Source: an uncultured Roseovarius sp.
GTDB taxonomy: Bacteria; Pseudomonadota; Alphaproteobacteria; Rhodobacterales; Rhodobacteraceae
Direction: 5' to 3'
Length of the DNA stretch: 64,000 nucleotides
Assembly (NCBI GenBank): GCA_947503145.1
Contig: CANNCP010000003.1
Span: 124,001 to 188,000, forward strand
The translations under genes were made by a program, and so were the position numbers. How positions within the stretch are numbered: the first letter of the stretch is position 1; the number at the start of each line of letters is the position of its first letter. Below, in pieces: positions 8,553 to 16,769 of this stretch. Below the pieces are notes generated by a model, which had not been told where the DNA came from, made no database searches, and saw nothing but the letters and a program-made list of their open reading frames with translations.

Positions 8553-9281
8553 CTATGCAGTGCCCTTGAGGGCCTTCAGTGCCTCGCGCAGGTCGAGCGC
8601 CCCATCATAGAGCGCGCGGCCTGAGATCGCGCCGTTGAGCGGCGCACTGCAATCACGCAGCGCGATGAGATCGGCCAGCGAGCTGACGCCACCGGAGGCG
8701 ATCACGGGGATGTCGACCGCGCGGGCCAACGCCGCTGTCGCCTCGATATTGGGTCCCTGCATCGCTCCGTCGCGGTTGATGTCGGTGTAGATGATCGCGG
8801 CTACGCCTGCGTCCTCGAAGCTGCGGGCGAGGTCGGTGACCATCACTTCGGTCTCTTCGGCCCATCCCTTGGTCGCCACGTGCCCGTCGCGGGCGTCGAT
8901 GCCCACGGCAACCTGCCCGGGAAAGGCGCGGGCCGCCTCGCGTACCAGATCGGGGTTCTCGACCGCGACCGTGCCCAGGATCACCCGCGCCAGCCCTTTG
9001 GTCAGCCACATCTCGATGGTGGCCATGTCGCGGATGCCGCCACCCAGCTGGGCCGGAACGTTGCAGTGCGCTAGAATTGCCTCGACCGGTGCGGCGTTGA
9101 CGGGCGTGCCGGCAAAGGCACCGTTCAGGTCCACCAGATGCAGCCATTCGCACCCGGCGGCGACGAATTCTGCCGCCTGCGCCGCCGGATCGTCGTTGAA
9201 TACCGTCGCCTGTTCCATGTCGCCACGCAGCAGCCGCACGGCGGAACCGTCTTTGAGATCAATCGCGGGGTAGAGGATCAT
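8553..9281 (-). CDS. hisA: ProFAR isomerase (HisA)
   Basis: HisA isomerises the aminoaldose ProFAR to the aminoketose PRFAR, the substrate of HisF-HisH. The 242-residue barrel begins [20 protein letters not shown], containing the catalytic Asp of the AIDLKDG motif. [15 protein letters not shown] carries the second catalytic Asp, and GGGIR and ASGGVSS are the phosphate-binding loops. About 680 bases and the plus-strand DUF302 gene separate it from hisF, so the two may be transcribed separately. Confidence 0.96.
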   Translation of the reverse strand: MILYPAIDLKDGSAVRLLRGDMEQATVFNDDPAAQAAEFVAAGCEWLHLVDLNGAFAGTPVNAAPVEAILAHCNVPAQLGGGIRDMATIEMWLTKGLARVILGTVAVENPDLVREAARAFPGQVAVGIDARDGHVATKGWAEETEVMVTDLARSFEDAGVAAIIYTDINRDGAMQGPNIEATAALARAVDIPVIASGGVSSLADLIALRDCSAPLNGAISGRALYDGALDLREALKALKGTA

Positions 9282-9358
9282 TGGCCTCTCCTGTGTTAAA
9301 TGCCACGCGCGGTTTTACGCATGACCCTGCCGGGAATGCAACGCGACCCGACGTCATT

Positions 9359-9462
9359 AACGTATCCGCCTTTAACCTGAGACATCAGATAAAGGCGCAA
9401 CGCTTGAATATCGCGCGCGTTTCGCAAAAAAAAGCTGTGAGTCAGGTTCTTGCAGAACGCCT
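9359..9462. repeat. Palindromic GCGTTCCGC-type repeat, copy B (two arms)
   Basis: The left arm contains CCTTTAACCTGAGACATCAG followed by ATAAAGGC, which recurs base for base in copy E at 50563-50590. The right arm GCGTTTCGCAAAAAA...CTGTGAGTCAGGTT...GCAGAACGC matches the right half of copy C. It lies in the 515-base gap between hisA and the DUF2147 gene; the rest of that gap shows no gene. Confidence 0.7.
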
Positions 9463-9796
9463 TGGTGATCATGAGGCGGCGATGTCCGCCCCCCTGCACG
9501 TCATAGATGGGGTGCGCTCTATGAACAGGCTTGGACTGCCTGCGGTCCGGTTCTGATGGGCGCGGGCGTGGCTTCGGCCGATCGGCTGCTTGGCGTCTGC
9601 CGCAATGGCGACACCTGAAAGAAGGTTCCGTGAAATAGGCAACAGCGCCACAATGCATCGAATAATGCGCTGATACAGCAGGTCCTGCATGTATTTTATG
9701 GAAATAAGGGCGGCACGCCCCATATGACAGGAATACCGGCGACAGTGTCGGAATACGCGCCCTCCGGTCGAGGGTTCGCTGGTGGAGGATACGCCG

Positions 9797-10189
9797 GTGA
9801 AAACATCTTTCTTTTCCCTGATCGCCGTTGCCATGCTTGCCGTCCCGGCCTTGGCCGAAGACCCCATTGAAGGTGTCTGGCAGGCGCCGCCCGACGCAAA
9901 GGGCCAAGTCGGCCATATCGAGATCAAACCCTGCGGCGCGTTGATATGCGGTACGATCATTACAGCCTATGCGCCCGACGGCAAAGAGGTGATGACCCCG
10001 AATATCGGCAAGCGCCTGTTCTGGAACATGCGGGTTCAGGGTGGCGGCAAATATGGCGCTGGCCGGGTCTATGTGCCGACCCACCAAAAGGAATACGATG
10101 CCAAGATGAAGCTGAGCGGCAACATCCTGAAGGTCATGGGCTGCGTTGGTCCCGTCTGTCAGGGTCAGACCTGGAAGCGGGTGAGGTAA
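9797..10189 (+). CDS. Secreted DUF2147 protein
   Basis: About 130 residues with a signal peptide (KTSFFSLIAVAMLAVPALA) precede a DUF2147 domain with the usual GVWQAP, ALICGTIITAYAP and GCVGPVCQGQTWKR segments. The fold is lipocalin-like by family; the function is unknown. GTG 9797 is chosen because GGAGGA (9785-9790) is about 6 bases upstream. It lies on the plus strand within the minus-strand his region. Confidence 0.8.
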   Translation: MKTSFFSLIAVAMLAVPALAEDPIEGVWQAPPDAKGQVGHIEIKPCGALICGTIITAYAPDGKEVMTPNIGKRLFWNMRVQGGGKYGAGRVYVPTHQKEYDAKMKLSGNILKVMGCVGPVCQGQTWKRVR

Positions 10190-10244
10190 GGCGCAAGCCG
10201 CGCGGAAGGCGTGAGCGTCAAGCCAAGCGCCTGAACAGCCGATC

Positions 10245-10361
10245 TAAAGCGTTCCGCCCTAAACCTGAGGCACTGGGTTAAGGTGGAGTGCGTGCAACGC
10301 TCATATGTATCGCTGCGTTCCGCAAAAAGCTGTGAGTCAGGTTTTTCGCGGAACGCTTTAA
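10245..10361. repeat. Palindromic GCGTTCCGC-type repeat, copy C (complete)
   Basis: This is the best copy. The outer ends TAAAGCGTTCCGCC and GCGGAACGCTTTA are inverted repeats, and each is followed inward by an AAACCTGA-type block (AAACCTGAGGCA on the left, complement of TGAGTCAGGTTTTTC on the right). An inner GCGTTCCGCAAAAAGCTGTG starts at 10315. The whole unit is about 117 bp, has no coding frame of its own and touches the glsA stop codon. Confidence 0.75.
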
Positions 10362-11290
10362 TCCGTCGGTGCACCAAAGACTGACCATCCCGTGAGGTCG
10401 GTCAGGCGCTGCATTGCCTCGGTCCCGAGCTTGGAGTTGTTGTAGTGGTTCAGCCCCGGCGCCCATACGGCGATGGACGCGATGCCCGGCGCGATGGTCA
10501 GGATGCCGCCGCCCACACCGCTCTTGCCGGGCAGGCCGACGCGGTAGGCGTAATCGCCCGACCCGTCGTAATGCCCACAAGTCATCATTAGCGCGTTGAT
10601 TCGCCGGATACGGCTGGACGACACCATGCGCGGCGCGTCTTCGCAGGCCGTAAGGAAGAGCCCTGCATTGGCCAGTTGGGTGCAGCTCATCTCGATGGCG
10701 CATTGGTGAAAGTACGTGCCCAGCGTCAATTCTGGTGGATGCTGCAGATTACCATGTGACAGCAGATAATGAGCGAGCGCGAAATTCCGGTGGCCGGTCG
10801 CGATCTCGGACTGTGCGACGCTTTCGTTGATGTGGATGGCGTCGTCGCCCGCCGCCTCGCGGACAAAGCGCAGGATCGACGCCAACGCCGCTTTCGGCTC
10901 GGTCCCTTCCAGAACGGCGTCGGTGGTCACGATGGCGCCTGCATTGATAAAGGGATTGCGCGGGCGGCCCTTTTCCTGCTCCAGCAGGAACATCGAATCA
11001 AAGGCCTGCCCGGACGGCTCGCGACCGACCCGCAGCCAGAGGTGGCCCCCGATTTTCCCCAGGGCGACGGCGAGGGTAAAGACCTTGGACACGGACTGGA
11101 TCGAAAAGGGCGTGGCGGCATCCCCGGCGACCAGCGTCGGCTGGCCGGGGCGGGCCACGGCGATGGCGAACTGATCGGGATCGACGCGGGCCAGATCGGG
11201 GATGTAGTCGGCCACACGGCCCTTGTCCGGGTCGGCCTGTGCGGCGGCGGCGACCTCGTCGAGGATGGATTGCAGGCGCTCAGACTGCAT
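10358..11290 (-). CDS. glsA: Glutaminase, serine-dependent beta-lactamase fold
   Basis: GlsA hydrolyses glutamine to glutamate and ammonia in the cytoplasm. The 310-residue sequence has the S-x-x-K catalytic pair ([16 protein letters not shown]), [23 protein letters not shown] and a C-terminal [13 protein letters not shown]. It is complete and of normal length. It sits 3 bases after the hisH stop, so it is probably co-transcribed with hisB-hisH. That places a free glutaminase next to the glutamine amidotransferase of histidine synthesis. Confidence 0.93.
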   Translation of the reverse strand: MQSERLQSILDEVAAAAQADPDKGRVADYIPDLARVDPDQFAIAVARPGQPTLVAGDAATPFSIQSVSKVFTLAVALGKIGGHLWLRVGREPSGQAFDSMFLLEQEKGRPRNPFINAGAIVTTDAVLEGTEPKAALASILRFVREAAGDDAIHINESVAQSEIATGHRNFALAHYLLSHGNLQHPPELTLGTYFHQCAIEMSCTQLANAGLFLTACEDAPRMVSSSRIRRINALMMTCGHYDGSGDYAYRVGLPGKSGVGGGILTIAPGIASIAVWAPGLNHYNNSKLGTEAMQRLTDLTGWSVFGAPTD

Positions 11291-11293
11291 TGT

Positions 11294-11932
11294 TCAGGGT
11301 CGCCATGCCAGAAAGTTGGCGATCAGCGCCAGGCCGGTCTGCTGGCTTTTCTCGGGGTGGAATTGCGTGCCGATGATGTTGTCACGGCCCACAATGGCGG
11401 TGACGGGGCCACCATAATCCACATGCGCCAGCAAATGCGCGGGGTCAGCCACCTGAAACTGATAGGAATGCACGAAATAGGCGTGCTGCCCGGTCGGGAT
11501 GCCCGACAGGACCGGATGGATCTGATCCACGACAAGGTCGTTCCAGCCCATATGCGGCACCTTCAGCGCGGCATCAGCGGGCGTGATAGGGACGACCGTG
11601 CCGCCGATCCAGTCAAAACCGGATGTCTCGCAATACTCCAGCCCGTGCGTCGCCAGCATCTGCATGCCGATGCAGATCCCCAGAAAGGGGTGACCGCGCG
11701 TGATCACCGTCTCGTGGATCGCCTCATAGACGCCGCGATGATCAAAAAGCGCCGCGCGGCAGGCCGGAAAGGCACCATCGCCGGGCAGCACGATCCGATC
11801 CGCGCCCAGGATCACGTCCGGGTCCGATGTCACGCGCACGTCGCCTGCGCCGCCTTCGCGTGCCATGCGCTGGAACGCTTTTTCAGCCGAATGCAGGTTG
11901 CCGCTCTCGTAGTCGACGATGACGGTGGTCAT
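11294..11932 (-). CDS. hisH: Imidazole glycerol phosphate synthase, glutamine amidotransferase subunit
   Basis: HisH releases ammonia from glutamine and channels it to HisF. The 212-residue class I amidotransferase has the nucleophile Cys in FLGICIGMQML and the His-Glu pair in GTQFHPEKSQ. The N-terminus VIVDYESGNLHS matches HisH, so ATG 11932 is preferred over more upstream codons in the same frame. It lies 5 bases after hisB and 3 bases before glsA. Confidence 0.96.
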   Translation of the reverse strand: MTTVIVDYESGNLHSAEKAFQRMAREGGAGDVRVTSDPDVILGADRIVLPGDGAFPACRAALFDHRGVYEAIHETVITRGHPFLGICIGMQMLATHGLEYCETSGFDWIGGTVVPITPADAALKVPHMGWNDLVVDQIHPVLSGIPTGQHAYFVHSYQFQVADPAHLLAHVDYGGPVTAIVGRDNIIGTQFHPEKSQQTGLALIANFLAWRP

Positions 11933-11937
11933 GTGGC

Positions 11938-12525
11938 CTACAGCGCCCCTTTGGTTGACGGGATGGCGTCGGATTTGCGCGGGTCGGTCGCGATGGCGTT
12001 GCGCAGCGCGCGAGCCACCGCCTTGAACGCGGCCTCGGCGATGTGGTGGCTGTTGATCCCGTGCAGCGCATCGACATGCAGAGTCATGCCGGAATGAGTG
12101 GAGAACGCCTGAAAGAATTCGCGCACCAGTTCCGAGTCGAACGTGCCGATCTTGGCGGTCGGAAGGTCGACGTTCCACACCAGATAGGGTCGCCCGCTGA
12201 GGTCAAGGGCTGCGCGCACCAGCGCGTCGTCCATCGGCAACAGGCAACTGCCATAGCGGTGGATGCCGCGCTTGTCGCCCAACGCCTCGCTCAATGCCTG
12301 ACCCAGCGCGATGCCCACATCCTCGACCGTGTGATGATCGTCGATATGCAGATCGCCGGTGCAGCGCACCTGCAGGTCAATCAGCGAATGGCGCGCCAGT
12401 TGATCCAGCATGTGGTCGAAGAAACCGACGTCGGTCTGGTTGTCATACTGACCGGTGCCGTCGAGCGTGATTTCGACGACAATATCGGTCTCATTGGTCT
12501 TGCGGGTCACTGTGGCGCGGCGCAT
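11938..12525 (-). CDS. hisB: Imidazoleglycerol-phosphate dehydratase
   Basis: HisB removes water from imidazole glycerol phosphate to give imidazole acetol phosphate. The 195-residue monofunctional form shows the metal-binding motifs [14 protein letters not shown] and [14 protein letters not shown], and [13 protein letters not shown] near the N-terminus. There is no fused phosphatase domain. ATG 12525 has GAGAGAG about 3 bases upstream. It is the first gene of the hisB-hisH-glsA unit. Confidence 0.96.
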   Translation of the reverse strand: MRRATVTRKTNETDIVVEITLDGTGQYDNQTDVGFFDHMLDQLARHSLIDLQVRCTGDLHIDDHHTVEDVGIALGQALSEALGDKRGIHRYGSCLLPMDDALVRAALDLSGRPYLVWNVDLPTAKIGTFDSELVREFFQAFSTHSGMTLHVDALHGINSHHIAEAAFKAVARALRNAIATDPRKSDAIPSTKGAL

Positions 12526-12654
12526 GGCTCTCTCTCGTTCAGAGGAATGTGCCGCCCTTATAGGCGCAAGCCACTGCCGCGCCAAGGGTGCGCAGACAGG
12601 GTGGTATGTGGTGGGTCATGGTCGGATCGCGCGCGGTGGCGCGTCCATTGCCGT

Positions 12655-12795
12655 TCAGTTTTCGGCGTCTTTGGCGGTGTCGGTGATTACCTTGCCGGCC
12701 GATTGGATGTCCTGGCCCGCGCCCTGTACGGTCTCGCAGGCAGCGAGGCCAAAAAGCGTCATGGCAGCGATCATGCAGCGCAGTGTCGGTGTCAT
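12655..12795 (-). CDS. Entericidin-like small lipoprotein
   Basis: The 46-residue protein has a short signal sequence ending in the lipobox LAAC. The typical entericidin A/B tail follows (ETVQGAGQDIQSAGKVITD). ATG 12795 has GGAG about 6 bases upstream. The family includes the E. coli EcnA/EcnB pair described as bacteriolytic toxin and antidote, but in alphaproteobacteria single copies are common and the role is unproven. It lies between the his unit and the stress-response kinase. Confidence 0.75.
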   Translation of the reverse strand: MTPTLRCMIAAMTLFGLAACETVQGAGQDIQSAGKVITDTAKDAEN

Positions 12796-12883
12796 CGGAA
12801 ACTCCATTGGTCGGTATCTGGCTCTGCTTTCATAACGCACAGGCGCGGCATTGGTTCCGTCACGGCCAGGAGGCGGGGGGTAA

Positions 12884-14629
12884 TCAGAAATCGACCTGCT
12901 CGGCATATGTATCCGCATCGTGCGCCTTGAACGTGATGTGCACTTCGTAGCGGTCGGGCGAGTCGTTGACCTCAAGTTTGCCATCAAGCTGCATCACAAA
13001 GGATTCGATCAGCTGCGAGCCAAGACCGGACGTCGTGCCATCGTCGGTGAATTCGGCGGTTTCGTCGCGCGAATTGACTACGCTGAGGCAATAGACCCGC
13101 TCACCCTGATCACGCAGGACCATCTGCATCCACGCGGGCTTGCCTCCTGCGGGGCCAGCATATTTTACCGCGTTCATTGCCGCCTCGGTTGCCAGCAGGC
13201 AGAGCGGGACCGCCTGATCGGGGGTTATTTCCGCCGGGCAGATATGGGTCGAGACCGAAATGTGCCGGTCGCCATCTTCCATGCCGCCTACCTTGACCAG
13301 CTGGCTGACAATCGCCTCAAGCAGGTGGTTGGCGGGCACGACTGCCAATGTGCGCGCGGTGTAGAGCGTGCGGTGGATCGCGGCCAGCGCCATCACACGG
13401 TCCTGGACGCGGCGCAAAAGGATGCGCGCCTCAAGGCTGCCGGATTTGCGGATTTGCATGTTCATGATGCTGGAAATCAGCTGAAGGTTGTTCTTGACCC
13501 GGTGGTGTACCTCCTTGAGCAGGATGGTCTTTTCCGCCAGATCCTCTTCGCGCAGGCGCACGTGTTCGCTCAGCTTGCACGCCATGTTGCGAAAAGCCTG
13601 GGCCACGACTTCCAGTTCTTCGGGCGGGTTGTCCAGGCTAGCATCGCTGAAATCGATCTGTCCGGCGGAATACATGCGCATCCAGTTCCGCAAGCGGTAG
13701 ATGTGCCTCACCACCAGGCGGTTGACGCCGAAATAGGCGACCACCATCGCCACAGCCCACATCAGAAGCGGAAAGTAGAGGGCGATGGTCGAGGTCGAGC
13801 CGAGCTGCGCGCCGCTGTGCTGCAGCTCCCAGCTACCAAGACCGTAGACGATGCCTTCCACGATCGGGACTACCGCAAAATCGCGCTCTACTCCGGCGCG
13901 GTTCTTGTGCTGGAATGTGCGGGCGTCACCCGATACCAGATCAATCAGCTGTATGTCGGCCGGCAGGGCTATGCGCCGGTTGTCGTCAAAGGATTCAGAG
14001 GCCAGAACCTGGCCTTTTGCATCGAAAACCAGCAGATCGACCGCGTGGTCGTCGCCGGTCAGAAGCTGGTTGGCGATGGTGTAGGGGATCGCGATCCAGA
14101 CGGCGCCCAGGTAGGAGCCCTCATCGATCACCGGAACGCTGACGCTGAGCACGACGCGTCCGTTCAGCACCTGGCTGGAGCGTGTCTCGACTTGGGGCGT
14201 GCGATTGGCCTGATTGTTGGCGAAAATGTCACCTTCGGCCAATTGGTGCCGCTCACCGGTCGAGGAGCACCGCAACTCGCCCGTTTCGGTGACGTATCCG
14301 GCAAAGATGTAATGCTCGTCCTGCTCGACGAGTTTTGCCAGTACCCGGTCACAGGTATCGGCGCTGGCGCGCAGCACCGACGCGGCGGAGGCGGTCGCCT
14401 TGGCCGCGCCGATGGCGGATTGGATCAGTTCGCGCTCGGCCGAGGTCATGGACTGGGTCCGTTGCAGTAACGCGGTCGCCGACAGCGATCGCGTCTCGCG
14501 CAGGACATTGGAGGTCTGGTAGACCGAGATCAGTCCGAGTGGCAGCATCGCGATGCTGAGGATCGCGATCAGCTGCACGACCAGCCGTATATGCGGCCGT
14601 GGCCCATTCGCCCACGGCAGTCGGATCAT
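12884..14629 (-). CDS. Membrane sensor histidine kinase (HisKA_2/HWE type) of the general stress response
   Basis: This 581-residue kinase has a membrane segment at about 15-36, a periplasmic sensor domain of about 240 residues, a second membrane segment at about 281-303, a HAMP-like linker and a HisKA_2 domain with EVHHRVKNNLQLISS (phospho-His about 375). A HATPase follows (EAAMNAVKY, then GLGSQLIESF). Kinases of this class phosphorylate PhyR in alphaproteobacteria. Its start overlaps the ecfG stop (ATGA), so it belongs to the nepR-ecfG operon. The sensed signal is unknown. Confidence 0.88.
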   Translation of the reverse strand: MIRLPWANGPRPHIRLVVQLIAILSIAMLPLGLISVYQTSNVLRETRSLSATALLQRTQSMTSAERELIQSAIGAAKATASAASVLRASADTCDRVLAKLVEQDEHYIFAGYVTETGELRCSSTGERHQLAEGDIFANNQANRTPQVETRSSQVLNGRVVLSVSVPVIDEGSYLGAVWIAIPYTIANQLLTGDDHAVDLLVFDAKGQVLASESFDDNRRIALPADIQLIDLVSGDARTFQHKNRAGVERDFAVVPIVEGIVYGLGSWELQHSGAQLGSTSTIALYFPLLMWAVAMVVAYFGVNRLVVRHIYRLRNWMRMYSAGQIDFSDASLDNPPEELEVVAQAFRNMACKLSEHVRLREEDLAEKTILLKEVHHRVKNNLQLISSIMNMQIRKSGSLEARILLRRVQDRVMALAAIHRTLYTARTLAVVPANHLLEAIVSQLVKVGGMEDGDRHISVSTHICPAEITPDQAVPLCLLATEAAMNAVKYAGPAGGKPAWMQMVLRDQGERVYCLSVVNSRDETAEFTDDGTTSGLGSQLIESFVMQLDGKLEVNDSPDRYEVHITFKAHDADTYAEQVDF

Positions 14630-15180
14630 GCCGCCGACTTGCCCGAGACGACGGCCAGGGTTGCGGCATCGGTCATTTCCAGTTCATCCTCGTCACTCAT
14701 ATGCATCAATTCGGCCAGCCTCTTGCGGGCGCGGTTGGTGCGGCTCTTGATCGTGCCGACTGCGCAGCCGCACATTTCGGCGGCTTCTTCATAAGAGAAC
14801 CCCTCGGCCCCGACCAGTACAAGCGCCTCGCGTTGTTCATCAGTGAGCTTGGCAAACGCCGTGCGGAAATCGTTCATCGCCAGTCGGCCGTCATGATGCG
14901 GCTTTTCCGACAGCTGTTCGGCCATCACGCCATCAGGGTCCTCGACCTCGTGGCGGCGTTTGCGGTGCAGCGAATAAAAGGTGTTGCGCAAGATGGTAAA
15001 GAGCCAGGCGCGCAGGTTGGTGCCCGGCTGGAACTTGTCAAAATTGCTCCAGGCCTTGACAACGGCATCCTGTACCAGATCATCCGCGGTGGCAGAGTTG
15101 CGCGTCAGGCTCATGGCGAAGGCCCGCATTGCGGGCAGATGCGTTACCAGTTCATCCTTGGGGTCCATATGTGCGGTCAC
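14626..15180 (-). CDS. ecfG: General stress response ECF sigma factor (EcfG family)
   Basis: About 184 residues form a region 2 (ATADDLVQDAVVKAWSNFDKF then GTNLRAWLFTILRNTFYS) and a region 4 (FAKLTDEQREALVLVGAEGF then AAEMCGCAVGTIKSRTNRAR), the EcfG/ECF15 pattern. It directs RNA polymerase to GGAAC-N16/17-CGTT promoters when released from NepR. The GTG start at 15180 overlaps the nepR stop (GTGA); ATG 15168 is an alternative without a clear ribosome-binding site. The order nepR-ecfG-kinase with phyR divergent is standard for this system. Confidence 0.92.
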   Translation of the reverse strand: MTAHMDPKDELVTHLPAMRAFAMSLTRNSATADDLVQDAVVKAWSNFDKFQPGTNLRAWLFTILRNTFYSLHRKRRHEVEDPDGVMAEQLSEKPHHDGRLAMNDFRTAFAKLTDEQREALVLVGAEGFSYEEAAEMCGCAVGTIKSRTNRARKRLAELMHMSDEDELEMTDAATLAVVSGKSAA

Positions 15181-15350
15181 TTCTGGTGCCCACCCTCGTG
15201 AACTTTGCTTTCGGCCTCTTGCTGGCGCAATTGCTCCAACAGTTTGGTAAAGCGGTCGGGGACCTGTTCTTGTACTGCTTCGGTGTAAACACGGCGTAGA
15301 TTACTATCTATGTCTTGCTCCACACGGCTCGCTCTGTTTTGTTTTGGCAT
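15177..15350 (-). CDS. nepR: Anti-sigma factor NepR
   Basis: A 57-residue frame reads MPKQNRASRVEQDIDSNLRR, then VYTEAVQEQVPDRFTKLLEQ and LRQQEAESKV. The segment from N-L-R-x-V-Y to P-x-R-F-x-x-L-L-x-x-L is the conserved two-helix core of NepR. The protein binds EcfG and is removed by phosphorylated PhyR. It was found by position and pattern because it is short. Its stop overlaps the start of ecfG, and its promoter overlaps that of phyR. Confidence 0.9.
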   Translation of the reverse strand: MPKQNRASRVEQDIDSNLRRVYTEAVQEQVPDRFTKLLEQLRQQEAESKVHEGGHQK

Positions 15351-15415
15351 GTTTCCAGACTTTTTCGCTTAGTTTCACCGTCTTTACAGTGTATGGCTGT
15401 TTTTTTGTATCATCG

Positions 15416-15440
15416 GGAACCTAACACAGAGAACAGCGTT
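15416..15440 (+). promoter_or_regulatory. EcfG-type promoter of phyR
   Basis: GGAAC (15416-15420), 16 bases, then CGTT (15437-15440) is an exact match to the EcfG consensus. Transcription would begin at about 15447 and reach the phyR ATG (15476) after about 30 bases. Confidence 0.85.
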
Positions 15441-15447
15441 TGGTTCC
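15423..15447 (-). promoter_or_regulatory. EcfG-type promoter of nepR-ecfG-kinase
   Basis: Read on the minus strand, GGAAC (15447-15443), 16 bases, then TGTT (15426-15423) matches the EcfG pattern with one change in the -10. It covers almost the same bases as the phyR promoter on the other strand, so the two cannot be occupied at once. Confidence 0.7.
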
Positions 15448-15475
15448 CATAACATCGAAAAAAATTGAGGATGTC

Positions 15476-16300
15476 ATGACGCAAACGATGGGACACACAA
15501 ACCTTGCTGACGCAATCGGGCAGGAGTTGCCCTATCTGCGGCGCTACGCGCGCGCGTTGACCGGCAAACAGCAAACCGGCGACACATATGCCGCCGCAAC
15601 GCTGCAGGCCATCCTCTCGGATCGAAGCCTGTTCGACAGTGGGCAGCCTGTCAAGGTGGCATTGTTCAAGGCGTTTAACCAGATCTGGGTGTCATCCGGC
15701 GCGCCGATCGACCAGACGAGCGACGAAGGCGACGGATCGCCCGAAGCCCGCGCACAATGGCGTCTGGCGGGCCTGACAAAACACAGCCGCGAGGTGCTGC
15801 TGCTGCATGCCATCGAGGGTTTGACCACCGATCAGATCGGTGACGTGATCGGGGCCAGTGCCGATGAGGCCGCCGAATTGCTGAAGATCGCACGCAGCGA
15901 AATGGCCAAGGCCGTCACCGGGCGCATTCTGGTGATCGAGGATGAGGCGATCATCGCGATGGACATCATGGCAATCGTCGAACAGATGGGGCACCGCGTT
16001 ACCGGAAACGCCCGCACCCGCGACGCGGCGATCGAACTGGCGCGCAAGGATCCGCCCGATATGATCCTGGCCGATATCCAGTTGGCGGACAAATCCTCGG
16101 GTATTGATGCGGTGGCCCATATCCTGAAGGAGCAGGGCGATGTCCCGGTTGTGTTCATTACTGCCTTCCCCGAGCGCCTGTTGACCGGCGAGCGTCCCGA
16201 ACCGGCGTTTCTGATCACAAAACCCTATACCGAAGAGCAGGTTCACTCTGCGGTGAGCCAGGCAATGTTTTTTGCCAGCACCGAAACCCTGTCCTCCTGA
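15476..16300 (+). CDS. phyR: Response regulator PhyR (sigma-like domain plus receiver)
   Basis: PhyR is the anti-anti-sigma factor of the general stress response. Residues about 5-140 resemble an ECF sigma factor (LPYLRRYARALTGKQQTGDTYA then SREVLLLHAIEGLTTDQIGD) but serve to bind NepR. Residues about 150-265 form a receiver with VIEDEAIIAMD, the phospho-Asp in MILADIQL (about D200), FITAFPER and the Lys in ITKPYTEEQV. ATG 16300-side length (274 residues) is normal. ATG 15476 has GAGGA just upstream. A canonical EcfG promoter precedes it, so the circuit is autoregulated. Confidence 0.95.
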   Translation: MTQTMGHTNLADAIGQELPYLRRYARALTGKQQTGDTYAAATLQAILSDRSLFDSGQPVKVALFKAFNQIWVSSGAPIDQTSDEGDGSPEARAQWRLAGLTKHSREVLLLHAIEGLTTDQIGDVIGASADEAAELLKIARSEMAKAVTGRILVIEDEAIIAMDIMAIVEQMGHRVTGNARTRDAAIELARKDPPDMILADIQLADKSSGIDAVAHILKEQGDVPVVFITAFPERLLTGERPEPAFLITKPYTEEQVHSAVSQAMFFASTETLSS

Positions 16301-16417
16301 CGCGTCGCGTATTGTCGTCCGATGGGCCTCCGCAGAAAATGCGGGGGCTATTTTGCTTGTGCGGGACGTATCTGTGTCGACAGGTGAGCGCTGTGCCCTT
16401 GGCCGTGTTCCGCCGGG

Positions 16418-16588
16418 TTATCCGCCGTTGCGACGTACAAGCAATACGATCAGTGCCAGCACGAAAAGCGCCAGAAAAACAAAGAAAAGTATCTGCGCGA
16501 TTGCGGCCGAGGCTGACGCGGCTGCGACAAAGCCGAACACCCCTGCAATTATTGTGATGATGAGAAAGATCGCAGCCCAGTACTGCAT
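16418..16588 (-). CDS. Small DUF1328 membrane protein
   Basis: This 56-residue protein has two membrane segments (YWAAIFLIITIIAGVFGFV and AQILFFVFLALFVLALIVLL) with the FGF...A-A..A-Q-I-L-F pattern of the DUF1328/YtjA family. ATG 16588 has AAAGGA upstream. Homologues are often stress-induced, but their function is unknown. A minus-strand EcfG-like promoter lies about 40 bases upstream, which ties it to the stress regulon. Confidence 0.8.
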   Translation of the reverse strand: MQYWAAIFLIITIIAGVFGFVAAASASAAIAQILFFVFLALFVLALIVLLVRRNGG

Positions 16589-16623
16589 TTTATGGTCCTT
16601 TCGTCGGGTTCTGTTGAATTCGA

Positions 16624-16649
16624 AACCCGTAACGATCGCTTCGGGTTCC
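16624..16649 (-). promoter_or_regulatory. EcfG-like promoter of the DUF1328 gene
   Basis: The minus strand has GGAAC (16649-16645), 17 bases, then GGTT (16627-16624). This is one base off the CGTT -10 element and lies about 36 bases before the start codon. Confidence 0.55.
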
Positions 16650-16698
16650 ACGAACTTGGGAATATGCAGTCAGACTGGCACGGTCAGGCCATTCGGGT

Positions 16699-16723
16699 GG
16701 AACCATTGTGCGGTCCCGGCGTT
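16699..16723 (+). promoter_or_regulatory. EcfG-type promoter of the DUF883-holin-like pair
   Basis: GGAAC (16699-16703), 16 bases, then CGTT (16720-16723) is an exact match to the EcfG consensus, 46 bases before ATG 16770. Confidence 0.8.
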
Positions 16724-16769
16724 GTAATGGAAGCGACAACAAAACTCGTACCAAAATGGAGATTTTGAC

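Noticed and set aside
12655-12795. Entericidin-like gene as a toxin-antitoxin pair
   Set aside because: Only one small lipoprotein is present, with no partner gene, so no toxin-antitoxin module can be claimed.
12920-14470. Long plus-strand open frame opposite the histidine kinase
   Set aside because: It is the complement of a well-supported kinase gene, with no recognisable domains or ribosome-binding site. High GC content makes such long shadows common.
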